Shown piece by piece: positions 56,268-64,000 of a stretch of 64,000 nt of DNA. Under the pieces are notes generated by a model. The model made no database searches. It saw only the letters and a program-made list of their open reading frames with translations, and was not told the origin of the DNA. The stretch's first letter is position 1. Every line of letters starts with the position of its first letter. Origin of the DNA: Aquitalea magnusonii. Lineage in GTDB: Bacteria > Pseudomonadota > Gammaproteobacteria > Burkholderiales > Chromobacteriaceae. Location: contig NZ_AP018823.1 of the NCBI RefSeq assembly GCF_002217795.2, forward strand, positions 434,001 through 498,000, read 5' to 3'. The translations under genes and the position numbers were made by a program.

Positions 56268-56283
56268 TGCGGTGACTTGCCGT

Positions 56284-56312
56284 AACAAGCCCGGCCAGGA
56301 GCCGGGCTTGTT
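56284..56312. terminator. Hairpin between convergent genes
   Basis: 12-bp stem AACAAGCCCGGC / GCCGGGCTTGTT with a 5-base loop. No T run on either side, so termination would be weak. Confidence 0.55.
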
Positions 56313-56330
56313 GTTGATGGCGCTGTTTGC

Positions 56331-57527
56331 TTAAGCCTGCAGCACGCTGGCCATGGCCTCGGCAACATAAGCCACATTACGGCTGTTGAGACCGGCCACG
56401 CACATCCGGCCGGAGCGCACCAGATAGACTGCGAACTCCTCACGCAGGCGGTCCACCTGTTCTGGGCTAAGACCGGTATAGCTGAACATGCCTTGCTGGG
56501 TGACGAAGTAGCTAAAGTCTCGGCCAGGCAGGCGTGTACTGAGAACTTCATGCAGCTTTTGGCGCATGGACTTGATGCGTAGGCGCATGGCGGCTACTTC
56601 CTCTGTCCATTCGGCAAACAGTGTCGGGTCATTCATTACTGCCGCCGTGATCTGGCCTCCGTGAGTTGGTGGGCTGGAGTAATTGCGGCGGACAGTGGCT
56701 TTCATCTGTCCCAGCACGCGGCTGGCTTCTTCTGCGTTAGTGCAGACAATGGACAGGCCACCACAGCGTTCACCGTAGAACGACAGGTTTTTAGAGAAGG
56801 AGTTGCTGACCAAAAAGCTGATGCCCGCATTGCTTAGGCTGCGGATGGCATAGGCATCTTCGTTCAGCCCCTGTCCAAAGCCCTGATATGCGATATCCAG
56901 GAAGGGAATCAGCTGGGCTTGCTTGAGCACCGGAATCAGCATATCCCATTGCGCGCTGCTCAGATCAACTCCTGTGGGGTTGTGGCAGCAGGGGTGCAGC
57001 AGTACCACGCTCTGTGCCGGCAGTCGTTTGATGGTGGCCAGCATGTCGTCAAACAACAGGCCTCCAGTGGCGGCATCGTAATAGGGGTAGTCGTGTACCT
57101 TGATCCCTGCGCCCTCAAAAATGGCGCGGTGATTGTCCCAGCTCGGATTGCTGATCCAGGCTTCGCTTTGTGGAAAGTAACGCTTGATGAAGTCTGCTCC
57201 GACTTTGAGCGCCCCGGAGCCACCTATGGTCTGGATGGTGGCGATACGCTGGCTGGTGACTGCTTCATGGTCTGCGCCGAATAGCAGTTTTTGCACGGCA
57301 CTGCGGTAGTTGGCGGCACCTTCCATTGGCAGGTAGGGGCGTGGGGAAGGGCTGGCTGCGCGCGCGGCTTCGGCTTTCTGCACGGAAGCGAGCAGTGGGA
57401 TGCGGCCTTCTTCATCATAATAAAGCCCGATGCCGAGGTTCACTTTCTGCGGACGTTGATCTGCATGAAACGTTTCTACCAGGGTCAGTATGGGGTCTCC
57501 TGGGTAGGCTTCTACATGTTCGAACAT
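56331..57527 (-). CDS. tyrB: Aromatic/aspartate aminotransferase (TyrB-like)
   Basis: PLP aminotransferase of 398 residues (E. coli TyrB 397) from ATG 57527; the extra 41 codons in the longer frame have no family sequence. PLP lysine in [36 protein letters not shown] and the substrate Arg region near the C-terminus ([10 protein letters not shown]) are present. Transfers amino groups to aromatic 2-oxo acids and oxaloacetate. Cytoplasmic. Starts 214 bases from the divergent tRNA-Leu. Confidence 0.93.
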   Translation of the reverse strand: MFEHVEAYPGDPILTLVETFHADQRPQKVNLGIGLYYDEEGRIPLLASVQKAEAARAASPSPRPYLPMEGAANYRSAVQKLLFGADHEAVTSQRIATIQTIGGSGALKVGADFIKRYFPQSEAWISNPSWDNHRAIFEGAGIKVHDYPYYDAATGGLLFDDMLATIKRLPAQSVVLLHPCCHNPTGVDLSSAQWDMLIPVLKQAQLIPFLDIAYQGFGQGLNEDAYAIRSLSNAGISFLVSNSFSKNLSFYGERCGGLSIVCTNAEEASRVLGQMKATVRRNYSSPPTHGGQITAAVMNDPTLFAEWTEEVAAMRLRIKSMRQKLHEVLSTRLPGRDFSYFVTQQGMFSYTGLSPEQVDRLREEFAVYLVRSGRMCVAGLNSRNVAYVAEAMASVLQA

Positions 57528-57699
57528 GAGACGGCAATTCCTTTGTCGCTGATTGTTATTCAAGTGAGTGAATCTGGGTTTCCACTTGTCGTAGAAAGCG
57601 CAGCTGCAGGGCATGGATGCATCTTCGCGCAAAGCGGTGTATGGCAGCAAGTGATGTGCCGTTTATCTCTTCTACGGTAGTAAAAAGCACGCTCAAAGG

Positions 57700-57728
57700 G
57701 TGACGCAGTGCCCAAGTGCTGGCATAAT
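57700..57728 (+). promoter_or_regulatory. Predicted promoter of tRNA-Leu
   Basis: -35-like GTGACG (57700-57705), 17-base spacer, -10 CATAAT (57723-57728), 12 bases before the tRNA. Confidence 0.65.
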
Positions 57729-57740
57729 CCGCCACTCGAT

Positions 57741-57825
57741 GCGCCCATGGCGAAATTGGTAGACGCAAGGGACTTAAAATCCCTCGACTTCGGTTGTGCC
57801 GGTTCGACCCCGGCTGGGCGCACCA
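57741..57825 (+). tRNA. tRNA-Leu (TAA)
   Basis: 85 bases with encoded CCA, long variable arm (class II). Acceptor GCGCCCA / TGGGCGC; anticodon TAA in ACTTAAAAT. Confidence 0.96.
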
Positions 57826-58037
57826 GTACCGTTGCCAGCCTGATACGCTAATCAGGGCAGCGGGCATGCCTGCCTGCCTTTTGCTGGCACGGCCCGGCAA
57901 GCTGCATTACCATACAGGACGCCGCACCCGTCGTGTGCCACACGATATGCTGGCCTCGTGACGGTTTGCACACCGTCTTCCCGTCTGGCAGGATTGCCTG
58001 CCATTAGAAAAGCATCACTGGATCTAGATAGAAGTTC

Positions 58038-58442
58038 ATGAAGCCAAATACCGAAACGGCACTGGGTGCTGCTCTCAAGTCTGCAGTACAGAGTCTGTCC
58101 AAGAAAAAACAGACTGAAATGATTGCGGAGCATGTTTACAGCAAGTTCGAAGTGTTCCGTCAATTCCGTCCGCTGGCTCTGGGCATTCATGAGAGCCTGA
58201 TTGCTGCCCTGCCGCAATTTGATGCTACGCTGATTTCCCGTGTGGTGGCCAATCACTGTCGTAAGCCGCGTTACGTCAAGTCGCTGGCGCGTGGTGGTAA
58301 GCGTTTTGATCTTGCCGGCAAGCCCAGTGGCGAAGTGAGCGCGGAAGAAAAAAAGGCTGCCCAGCTGATGTCTGCACCAAAGCCTGCTGCGGAAGCACCT
58401 GCCGCTGATACTGTGCCGAACGACCAGGCTGCCGCCGAGTAA
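58038..58442 (+). CDS. ProQ/FinO-domain RNA-binding protein, minimal form
   Basis: 134 residues, about the size of a bare FinO/ProQ domain with short tails, similar to the minimal ProQ of Neisseria. The core includes KFEVFRQFRPLALGIHESL and VVANHCRKPRYVKSLARGGKRFDL, the conserved concave RNA-binding face. The tail is Ala/Pro/Glu rich and disordered. Probable global RNA chaperone for sRNAs and mRNA 3' ends. Its own terminator follows. 210 bases of upstream sequence after tRNA-Leu hold its promoter region. Confidence 0.92.
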   Translation: MKPNTETALGAALKSAVQSLSKKKQTEMIAEHVYSKFEVFRQFRPLALGIHESLIAALPQFDATLISRVVANHCRKPRYVKSLARGGKRFDLAGKPSGEVSAEEKKAAQLMSAPKPAAEAPAADTVPNDQAAAE

Positions 58443-58463
58443 GTCGGTTCAACCCCGGTTTTC

Positions 58464-58495
58464 AACCCCTCCTTGCCTTGGCAAGGAGGGGTTTT
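58464..58495 (+). terminator. Intrinsic terminator of the ProQ-like gene
   Basis: 14-bp stem AACCCCTCCTTGCC / GGCAAGGAGGGGTT with a tiny loop and T run. Confidence 0.93.
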
Positions 58496-58530
58496 GCATT
58501 TATGTTGGCTGTTTTGCCATGGGGGGATTT

Positions 58531-59664
58531 ATGCGCTGGGTAATAGCACCTGACTCCTACAAGGGGTCGCTGGACGCGGCTAGTGTGGCGGCGGCCATGC
58601 AGGCCGGTATCAAGCTGGCAGATCGTCAGGCAGTCTGCATCCTGAGGCCTATGGCAGACGGTGGGGAGGGGACGCTGGACGCACTGCATGCCGCGGTGGG
58701 GGGCGATTGGCTTCGCTATCCAGTCAGCAATGCTGTTGGGCATCGTGTCGATGTGGACTGCCTGTTGCTGCCTGATGGCACGGTGGTGCTGGAAGTGGCA
58801 CGTATCATTGGCTTGCCGGATGCCGGCGATTCTGATGTGAAAGAACGCAGCAGCCAGGGCGTGGGGCAGTTACTGCTGGCCTTGGTGGATGCTGGCTATC
58901 GGCGTATCGCCGTCGCATTGGGTGGGTCGAGTACCAATGATGGTGGTGCTGGCTGTCTGGTTGCCTTGGGCCTGCAATTGCGGCGTGCCGATGGCGCAGC
59001 TTTGTCCGGCAGCCTGCAGGATCTTCAATATCTGCATGCATTGGATGCAAGCGGGCTGGCTGTCGGCTTGGATGAGGTCAGTCTTGAAATCTGGTCGGAT
59101 GTTGAAAATCCCTTGACCGGTCCGCATGGTGCCACGGCCGTGTTCGGCCCCCAGAAGGGCGTGGCGGCATCCGCAATCCAGACTGTGGATGGCTGGATTG
59201 CGCACTTTGCCGGATTGCTGGATGCCGACCAGGCATGCTCCCTGTCTAATCAGCCAGGTGCCGGCGCTGCGGGTGGACTTGGTTATGCCATGCAGTTGCT
59301 GGGTGGGCGCATGGTGTCCGGTGCGCTTGCGGTGGCACAGCATATTGCTCTGGCAAAAGAAATAGCCGCTGCCGACTGGGTGTTGACCGGGGAAGGGCGC
59401 AGTGACAGCCAGACGCTATCTGGCAAAGCACCTGCTTGTGTTGCCAATCTTGCCAGACAGGCTGGGGTACCGGTTAGCCTGTTGTCTGGTGCCATCCTGG
59501 CCGATGACGGCGGCGACTTGGTGGCAGCATTTGATGGTTGCTATTCCCTGTGTAACCGTCCGATGACGCTGGATGCGGCAATGGGAGAGGCCGCCGAGCG
59601 TATCGCACAGCAATCGCAACAACTGGCACGCACCATACTGGCCGCCCGGTCCGTAAGAAACTGA
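58531..59664 (+). CDS. Glycerate kinase
   Basis: Phosphorylates glycerate (family type GarK/GlxK, product 2-phosphoglycerate). 377 residues from ATG 58531, favoured by GGGGGGA just upstream over ATG 58519. Visible motifs are APDSYKGSLDA, MADGGEGTLDAL, ALGGSSTNDGGAG and DWVLTGEGRSDSQT. Typical length is 375-385. No glycolate or glucarate genes are beside it. Confidence 0.93.
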   Translation: MRWVIAPDSYKGSLDAASVAAAMQAGIKLADRQAVCILRPMADGGEGTLDALHAAVGGDWLRYPVSNAVGHRVDVDCLLLPDGTVVLEVARIIGLPDAGDSDVKERSSQGVGQLLLALVDAGYRRIAVALGGSSTNDGGAGCLVALGLQLRRADGAALSGSLQDLQYLHALDASGLAVGLDEVSLEIWSDVENPLTGPHGATAVFGPQKGVAASAIQTVDGWIAHFAGLLDADQACSLSNQPGAGAAGGLGYAMQLLGGRMVSGALAVAQHIALAKEIAAADWVLTGEGRSDSQTLSGKAPACVANLARQAGVPVSLLSGAILADDGGDLVAAFDGCYSLCNRPMTLDAAMGEAAERIAQQSQQLARTILAARSVRN

Positions 59665-60153
59665 TGTCCCTTCTGTTGGCTACAGGCAGACATCACCTGC
59701 CTGCATGTGGAGGCAATGGTGGATCCGGCCAATAGTCGCTTGTGCGGTAGTGGTGGCGGTGCTCGCTAGGCAGGGCCCGAGTTGTTGGCCGGGTGTCGTC
59801 TCCTGGTGGGCTGTCCTGCCGGGATAGCTCGCCTGACGCCGGGTTTTGCCTTGCCTGCTACATATATCCTTCATCCCGTCGGGCCGGTTTGGCAGGGCGG
59901 TGGCTAGCAGGAGGCTGAAATCCCTGGCTGCTTGTTATTTGTGCCGCCTGGGACTGGCCTGCCCGTCGCAGTACACCAGCCTGGCTGTTGCGGCAATTCG
60001 CTGAGGTGTTGACGCCTACCCGTTTGGCCGAGGGTGCCAGATTGCGCTCTACACCATTCGTGATTAGCTGGCGGGGCATCGGGATTGTGGCTGGCATGTG
60101 CAATCGAGGTGGGGCATGCCTATCAGCAACTGGGGGGTGCGCCCATTCATCCT
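59665..60153. other. Gene-free stretch, 489 bases
   Basis: No supported gene. A small hairpin CAGGCAG / CTGCCTG (59683-59703) without T run lies just after the glycerate kinase stop. Several short reading frames exist but none has a ribosome site or protein-like composition. Confidence 0.4.
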
Positions 60154-61017
60154 CTAATTACTTCTCGATGGCGCGGGCAAGGTGCCACCACAATGCTTGC
60201 AGAACCGTGCATCGCGGTCATGTCCTTCGGTAAAGCAATGCGGGCATAGGCGGGTGGCCGATTGGTCTTCTGTTGGGGTTGCCCTGGTATTGCGCGCTAT
60301 TTCTGCGGTGACAATGCCGGTGGGGACCGCAATGATGCCATAGCCGGTAATCATGACCAGACTTGCCAGTCCCTGTCCCAAGGGCGTCTTGGGCGTGATG
60401 TCACCAAAACCGACCGTGGTCAGGGTGACAATGGCCCAATAAATACCGATGGGTATGCTGGTAAAGCCATTGGCCTCTCCTTCGATCACATACATCAGTG
60501 TCCCCAGGATGATGACCAGTACGATGACGGTGACCAGAAACACCAGAATCTTGCGCCGACTTGCCAGCATTGCACGCTTCAGTTCATGTGCCTCGCCCAT
60601 GTAGCGGGTAAGTTTGAGAATGCGGAACATGCGTAACAGGCGCAGCACCCTGATGTCTGCAAGGAAACGGCTTTCCGGAATGAACAGACCCAGGTAGAGC
60701 GGCAGGATGGAAAGCAGGTCCACCATGCCGAAAAAGCTGCGAGCGTAGCGCAGGGGTTTATGAATACAGATCAGCCGCAGCACATATTCGATGGTGAACA
60801 GGATGGTAAACATCCAGTCCAGTACCTTGAGCTGTGGGCCCCAGCTTTGACGAATGCTGGCTACGCTTTCCAGTGCTACCGATACCAGGGACAGCAGGAT
60901 ACTTGCGATCAGGGCAAGGTCAAACAGGCGGCCGGCACGTGTATCTGCTTCGAAGATGACGACGAACAGCTTGCGGCGCCAGCCGCTCAGGGGAATCAGG
61001 GTTTCCTGGGTTGGCAT
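60154..61017 (-). CDS. Voltage-gated-type potassium channel with C-terminal zinc ribbon
   Basis: 287 residues. Six membrane helices: S1 31-50, S2 66-85, S3 98-113, an S4 with regularly spaced arginines (RVLRLLRMFRILKLTR, 123-138), S5 158-178, pore loop with the K+ filter TTVGFGD at 200-206, S6 213-241. After S6 comes a rubredoxin-like or zinc-ribbon tail, CPHC at 258-261 and CKHC at 273-276. The family is usually named ion transporter or Kch-like. The tail in the cytoplasm may gate or tetramerise the channel. Divergent from cysK with 120 bases between. Confidence 0.9.
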   Translation of the reverse strand: MPTQETLIPLSGWRRKLFVVIFEADTRAGRLFDLALIASILLSLVSVALESVASIRQSWGPQLKVLDWMFTILFTIEYVLRLICIHKPLRYARSFFGMVDLLSILPLYLGLFIPESRFLADIRVLRLLRMFRILKLTRYMGEAHELKRAMLASRRKILVFLVTVIVLVIILGTLMYVIEGEANGFTSIPIGIYWAIVTLTTVGFGDITPKTPLGQGLASLVMITGYGIIAVPTGIVTAEIARNTRATPTEDQSATRLCPHCFTEGHDRDARFCKHCGGTLPAPSRSN

Positions 61018-61138
61018 GGTGGTGGCGGACCTGTTGGTTTATTGGATAGAAGCAAACACTATTAGCGTTTTGGGGATGCTCACATATATTATATGAGTTA
61101 TTAAACCTTGCATTTATGTTGCCCGGGAGAATAAGACA

Positions 61139-62071
61139 ATGCGTATCGCCAATACCGTAACCGACCTGATCGGCAATACCCCTCTGGTCAAACTGAACCG
61201 TGTTACCGATGGTTGCGTTGCCACCGTGGTGGCCAAGCTGGAGTTTTTCAACCCGGCGCACAGTGTGAAAGACCGGATTGCGGTTGCCATGATCGATGCT
61301 GCCGAGAAGGCTGGCAAGATCGGACCGCAAACCACCATCGTAGAGCCGACCTCCGGCAATACCGGCATTGGCTTGGCCATGGTGTGTGCGGCGCGTGGCT
61401 ACAAGCTGGTGATTACCATGCCCGAAACCATGAGTCGTGAGCGCCGGCAGTTGCTCAAGGCCTACGGTGCCGAGCTTATCCTCACCCCTGGTCCGGATGG
61501 CATGGGTGGTGCCATTGCCAAAGCCCGCCAACTGGTGGAGGAAAATCCGGATACATGGTTCATGCCGCAACAGTTTGAAAACCCGGCTAATCCGGAAGTA
61601 CACCGTAACACTACGGCAGAAGAAATCTGGCGTGATACCGATGGTCAGGTGGATATCTTTGTAGCGGGTGTGGGTACTGGCGGCACGGTGACCGGTGTGG
61701 GCGAGGTACTGAAGGCACGCAAACCAGGTGTGCAGATTGTTGCCGTGGAACCTGATGCATCTCCGGTGCTGTCCGGAGGCCCCAAGGGACCACACCCGAT
61801 TCAGGGTATTGGTGCTGGCTTTGTCCCTTCCATCCTGAACACCGAGGTCTATGACGAAATCATCCGGGTCAAGAACGAAGATGCCTTCAATACGGCCCGT
61901 GCGGTGGCTACTCAGGAGGGCGTGCTGGTAGGTATTTCCTCGGGTGCGGCGGTATGGTCTGCAATCGAGCTGGCCAAGCGCCCGGAAAATGCCGGCAAGC
62001 TGATTGTGGTCGTGATTCCGTCTTTTGGTGAGCGCTACCTCTCCACCCCCTTGTTCGAACATCTGGCTTGA
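61139..62071 (+). CDS. cysK: Cysteine synthase A
   Basis: O-acetylserine sulfhydrylase; makes cysteine from O-acetylserine and sulfide with PLP. 310 residues, between E. coli CysK (323) and CysM (303), but the motif set fits Cys[14 protein letters not shown] Lys in [19 protein letters not shown], and [18 protein letters not shown] lies 9-10 bases before ATG 61139. Divergent from the channel gene across an AT-rich region with a palindrome-like CTCACATA...TATATGAG. Confidence 0.94.
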   Translation: MRIANTVTDLIGNTPLVKLNRVTDGCVATVVAKLEFFNPAHSVKDRIAVAMIDAAEKAGKIGPQTTIVEPTSGNTGIGLAMVCAARGYKLVITMPETMSRERRQLLKAYGAELILTPGPDGMGGAIAKARQLVEENPDTWFMPQQFENPANPEVHRNTTAEEIWRDTDGQVDIFVAGVGTGGTVTGVGEVLKARKPGVQIVAVEPDASPVLSGGPKGPHPIQGIGAGFVPSILNTEVYDEIIRVKNEDAFNTARAVATQEGVLVGISSGAAVWSAIELAKRPENAGKLIVVVIPSFGERYLSTPLFEHLA

Positions 62072-62108
62072 TACCCGCCACCGTGTATTGATTGCCGCTG
62101 GTGATCTC

Positions 62109-62145
62109 AACCGACCGTGCAGTGTTTGCCGGTCGGTTTTGTTTT
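62109..62145 (+). terminator. Intrinsic terminator of cysK
   Basis: 9-bp stem AACCGACCG / CGGTCGGTT (62109-62117 with 62130-62138), 12-base loop, TTTTGTTTT tail. Confidence 0.88.
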
Positions 62146-62219
62146 GTGGGCAGCGCGGATACGAACTGTTTGGTTGGGCTTTTTGTCCAAGACGGCCCGA
62201 CATCCGCTACACTACCGCC

Positions 62220-62693
62220 ATGATTTCCATCCCCAAAGTCACGCGTCAGTTGCTGGTGCTGCCCGTCCTGCTCAGTGCGTGCAGCCTGCTGCAACAAGCT
62301 CCTGCGCCGCAAAGTTCGGCGCGTCCGGCACGCCCGCCCCTTGCCCCTGCAGTACCGGACAGCAAAGTGGAGCAATTACTGCGCGAAGCAAACCGGCTGG
62401 CTGGCAAGGTCAAGTCGGGTGAACTGAACCGGGTGGCAGCCGCCGATCAGCTCAATAGCTATCGTTTGCGACTGATTGGCGCCAATCCGGTGGATGACAA
62501 TAACTTTGCCATGTACCGCTACCTGGCCGTCGAGCGTGATGCAGGCCGTCTAAGCCAGGAGGAGTCTCAGGCCAGGATGGAAATGCGTTTGCGGGAGTGG
62601 CTACGGCGCTGGCCCAAGATGCAGCCCAAACCGTCACAACCGGTTTTTACCAATTTTCTGTTGAAACTCTATGGATTGCCCGCTCTGGGCTGA
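62220..62693 (+). CDS. Predicted lipoprotein, unknown function
   Basis: 157 residues with a clear lipobox LLSAC (Cys21) after a basic N-terminus (KVTRQ). After a Pro/Ala-rich linker the body is helical with LLREANRLAGKVKSG and EMRLREWLRRW. ATG 62220 is chosen because it places the lipobox at residue 21; the longer frame has no signal. It would be processed by Lgt. Function unknown. The YchJ-like gene starts 7 bases after its stop. Confidence 0.8.
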   Translation: MISIPKVTRQLLVLPVLLSACSLLQQAPAPQSSARPARPPLAPAVPDSKVEQLLREANRLAGKVKSGELNRVAAADQLNSYRLRLIGANPVDDNNFAMYRYLAVERDAGRLSQEESQARMEMRLREWLRRWPKMQPKPSQPVFTNFLLKLYGLPALG

Positions 62694-62700
62694 AGAAACA

Positions 62701-63111
62701 ATGAGCAAGAAAAAACAATCCAGCGGCTGCCCTTGTGGCCTGGCTGCTTCTTTCCAGGAATGCTGTGGACCTTATATTGCGGGTACTGCGTTGGCACCAA
62801 CGGCTGAAAGTCTGATGCGTTCGCGCTATACCGCCTACACCATGAATAATGGTGATTATCTGCTGGCCAGCTGGCATTCCTCCACCCGCCCGGCTGAGCT
62901 GGATCTCTCGCGAGAGGAGCGCTTTGTCAAATGGCTGTCGCTGGAGGTGCTCAGCACACAGGCAGGCAGCGCAGCCGATGAGGCTGGTGTAGTCGAATTT
63001 GTTGCACGCTATAAGGTAAATGGCCGTGCGCAGCGTTTGCATGAAGTCAGCCGTTTTCGCAAGGAAGATGGTCAATGGTTCTATGTGGATGGTGATGCAG
63101 AGGAAGGATGA
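62701..63111 (+). CDS. YchJ-family protein (SEC-C type metal-binding)
   Basis: 136 residues. N-terminal cysteine cluster GCPCGLAASFQECCGPYI and then the NTF2-like body with SLMRSRYTAY and the aromatic EDGQWFYVDG end. This is the UPF0225/YchJ plan; E. coli YchJ also has a second Cys-rich tail that is absent here. Function unknown; a zinc-binding role is inferred. ATG 62701 follows GAAGAA, seven bases after the lipoprotein gene, so they are cotranscribed. Confidence 0.87.
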   Translation: MSKKKQSSGCPCGLAASFQECCGPYIAGTALAPTAESLMRSRYTAYTMNNGDYLLASWHSSTRPAELDLSREERFVKWLSLEVLSTQAGSAADEAGVVEFVARYKVNGRAQRLHEVSRFRKEDGQWFYVDGDAEEG

Positions 63112-63406
63112 TTACCTCTTGATGGCCAGTCTGCCGTTCTCCGCCGATCCTGGCAGTTGGCCTTGAACTCTGGCGCGGCTGCATTTTTTTGAGTGTTGTC
63201 GCCTGGCGGGCGGGTATTGATGGCATTTCCAGATGGCTGTCCTATGGTGATAGGGCGGCCATTTTTGCATTTTTCTGATGCAGGAATGCATGCGGTTTTT
63301 GTCAAGCACGGATTGTTTTTTGTTTCAAGTCAATTACTTGGTGGAGATGTCTTTGGTTCTGAACCGCTCGGGTCTAGCGTTAAAGTGACAGCGAAAGGAG
63401 ATGGCG

Positions 63407-63715
63407 ATGGGACTGGCTCTGAAGGGCTTGCTGGGTGAGCTGGAAAGCTGCCGTAGCAAGGGTGTACCAACGGATGCGGTGACACGGGTCGAGGTTGTCC
63501 GCACGCTGGAGATTCCACTGGATTTGCATGCCTGCCGTGAGTTGCGGGTTCTGGCGCATGTTTTCAGTGGTGATCAGGCTGAATTGGCTGCAGTGGTATT
63601 GCGTGCTGCGCTCATGGATATGCAAGAGCATCTGGATGATGATCTGGATAGTCTTGCCACCACGGCCAGGCAACTGATGAATGATCCATGTCAGCAAGCC
63701 AGCGAGATCATTTGA
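63407..63715 (+). CDS. Small protein of unknown function, 102 aa
   Basis: I do not recognise it. 102 residues, helical, starting MGLALKGLLGELESCRSKG and containing an acidic stretch near the end (QEHLDDDLDSL). No signal or membrane helix. ATG 63407 is chosen because AAGGAG lies 6 bases before it; ATG 63401 would leave no spacing. A terminator follows. The 295 bases between the YchJ-like stop and this gene hold no other supported gene and presumably its promoter. Confidence 0.65.
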   Translation: MGLALKGLLGELESCRSKGVPTDAVTRVEVVRTLEIPLDLHACRELRVLAHVFSGDQAELAAVVLRAALMDMQEHLDDDLDSLATTARQLMNDPCQQASEII

Positions 63716-63744
63716 ACAGATGACGGGGGCGGGGAAGGAGAGGG

Positions 63745-63774
63745 CAGGGTCAGCAGCGCTGGCCCTGTTTTCTT
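63745..63774 (+). terminator. Intrinsic terminator of the 102-aa gene
   Basis: 10-bp stem CAGGGTCAGC / GCTGGCCCTG (one G-T pair) followed by TTTTCTT. Confidence 0.85.
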
Positions 63775-63845
63775 ATGTGTGGAGAGGATTTATTTCTTTG
63801 TCTTGTCTTTATTTAAATAAAAACACATAAGCATAAAGTATGCGT

Positions 63846-63886
63846 AAAAAAAGGGGCGTTACGGCAAGGGGGAACCGCGACGCCCC
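63846..63886 (-). terminator. Leftward intrinsic terminator near the window end
   Basis: 7-bp GGGGCGT / ACGCCCC stem (63853-63859 with 63880-63886) with an inner CGG / CCG pair; on the minus strand seven T follow. It probably ends a leftward gene or RNA that starts beyond the right edge; 63887-64000 shows no supported gene. Confidence 0.7.
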
Positions 63887-64000
63887 AAGAGAAACTGTTC
63901 GATTGGCAGGTTGACAGCTAGAGATGACCATTACCCACAGTTCATCCTAGAACAGTAAGGCGGATTTACGAGCGGGATTTGAATGCCGTATGCATGAAAA

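Noticed and set aside
59858..60233. Short frames in the gap after glycerate kinase
   Set aside because: No ribosome sites, no protein-like pattern, and mutually overlapping on both strands.

Overview
The window is a GC-rich chromosomal segment of a Gram-negative bacterium. Gene content and order fit a betaproteobacterium of the Neisseriales, most likely a Chromobacterium, Aquitalea or Vogesella relative. The order mltD-gloB-methyltransferase-rnhA-dnaQ, the glyA-nrdR-ribD group and uvrC-pgsA-tRNA(Gly)-tRNA(Cys) are conserved housekeeping neighbourhoods of proteobacteria. The genus is inferred from recognising the proteins, not from a search. No phage, insertion sequence, integrase, CRISPR array, rRNA or plasmid function was seen.

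Layout. 1-8 kb: end of an MdfA-like drug exporter, metG, two small unknown or membrane proteins, initiator tRNA, ldhA, yaaA, a PhzF-like protein and dtd. 8-15 kb: mltD and gloB leftward; a methyltransferase, rnhA, dnaQ, ispD, ispF and rpiA rightward. 15-21.5 kb: phoU behind a Pho box, ppx, corA, then copA-copZ behind a palindromic copper-type operator. 21.5-29 kb: solute-binding and transport genes, with a leftward amino-acid ABC set lacking an ATPase, a complete phosphonate-type ABC set and a cyclic-nucleotide-phosphodiesterase-like hydrolase. 29-40 kb: lgt, ilvD, a glutathione transferase, a 757-base gap with two unexplained terminators, an unknown protein, glyA, nrdR, ribD, an unknown protein built from an internal duplication, and an M32 carboxypeptidase. 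40-49 kb: HDOD protein, hydrolase, an AraC/GyrI regulator with a stand-alone GyrI twin, guaB, uvrC, pgsA, four identical tRNA-Gly genes and tRNA-Cys. 49-55 kb: a leftward, visibly AT-richer chaperone-usher fimbrial operon (two pilins, chaperone, usher, tip adhesin). 55-64 kb: yejK-like nucleoid protein, aromatic aminotransferase, tRNA-Leu, a ProQ/FinO protein, glycerate kinase, a voltage-gated-type potassium channel with a zinc ribbon, cysK, a lipoprotein, a YchJ-like protein and a small unknown.

How parts work together. phoU and ppx point to phosphate and polyphosphate homeostasis. copA and copZ form a copper export and handling pair. ispD and ispF are adjacent steps of the MEP isoprenoid pathway. 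The five fimbrial genes form one surface-organelle operon; stem-loops behind each pilin gene probably set pilin excess over chaperone, usher and tip. Most of the window is ordinary core chromosome. The accessory-looking parts are the fimbrial operon, the transporter block and the AT-rich gap at 32.8-33.5 kb. I found no clearly new multi-gene system. The best leads are small: the copper operator without a visible regulator, the phased Pho-box array, the zinc-ribbon channel, the duplicated 243-residue protein and several orphan terminators that may end small RNAs.
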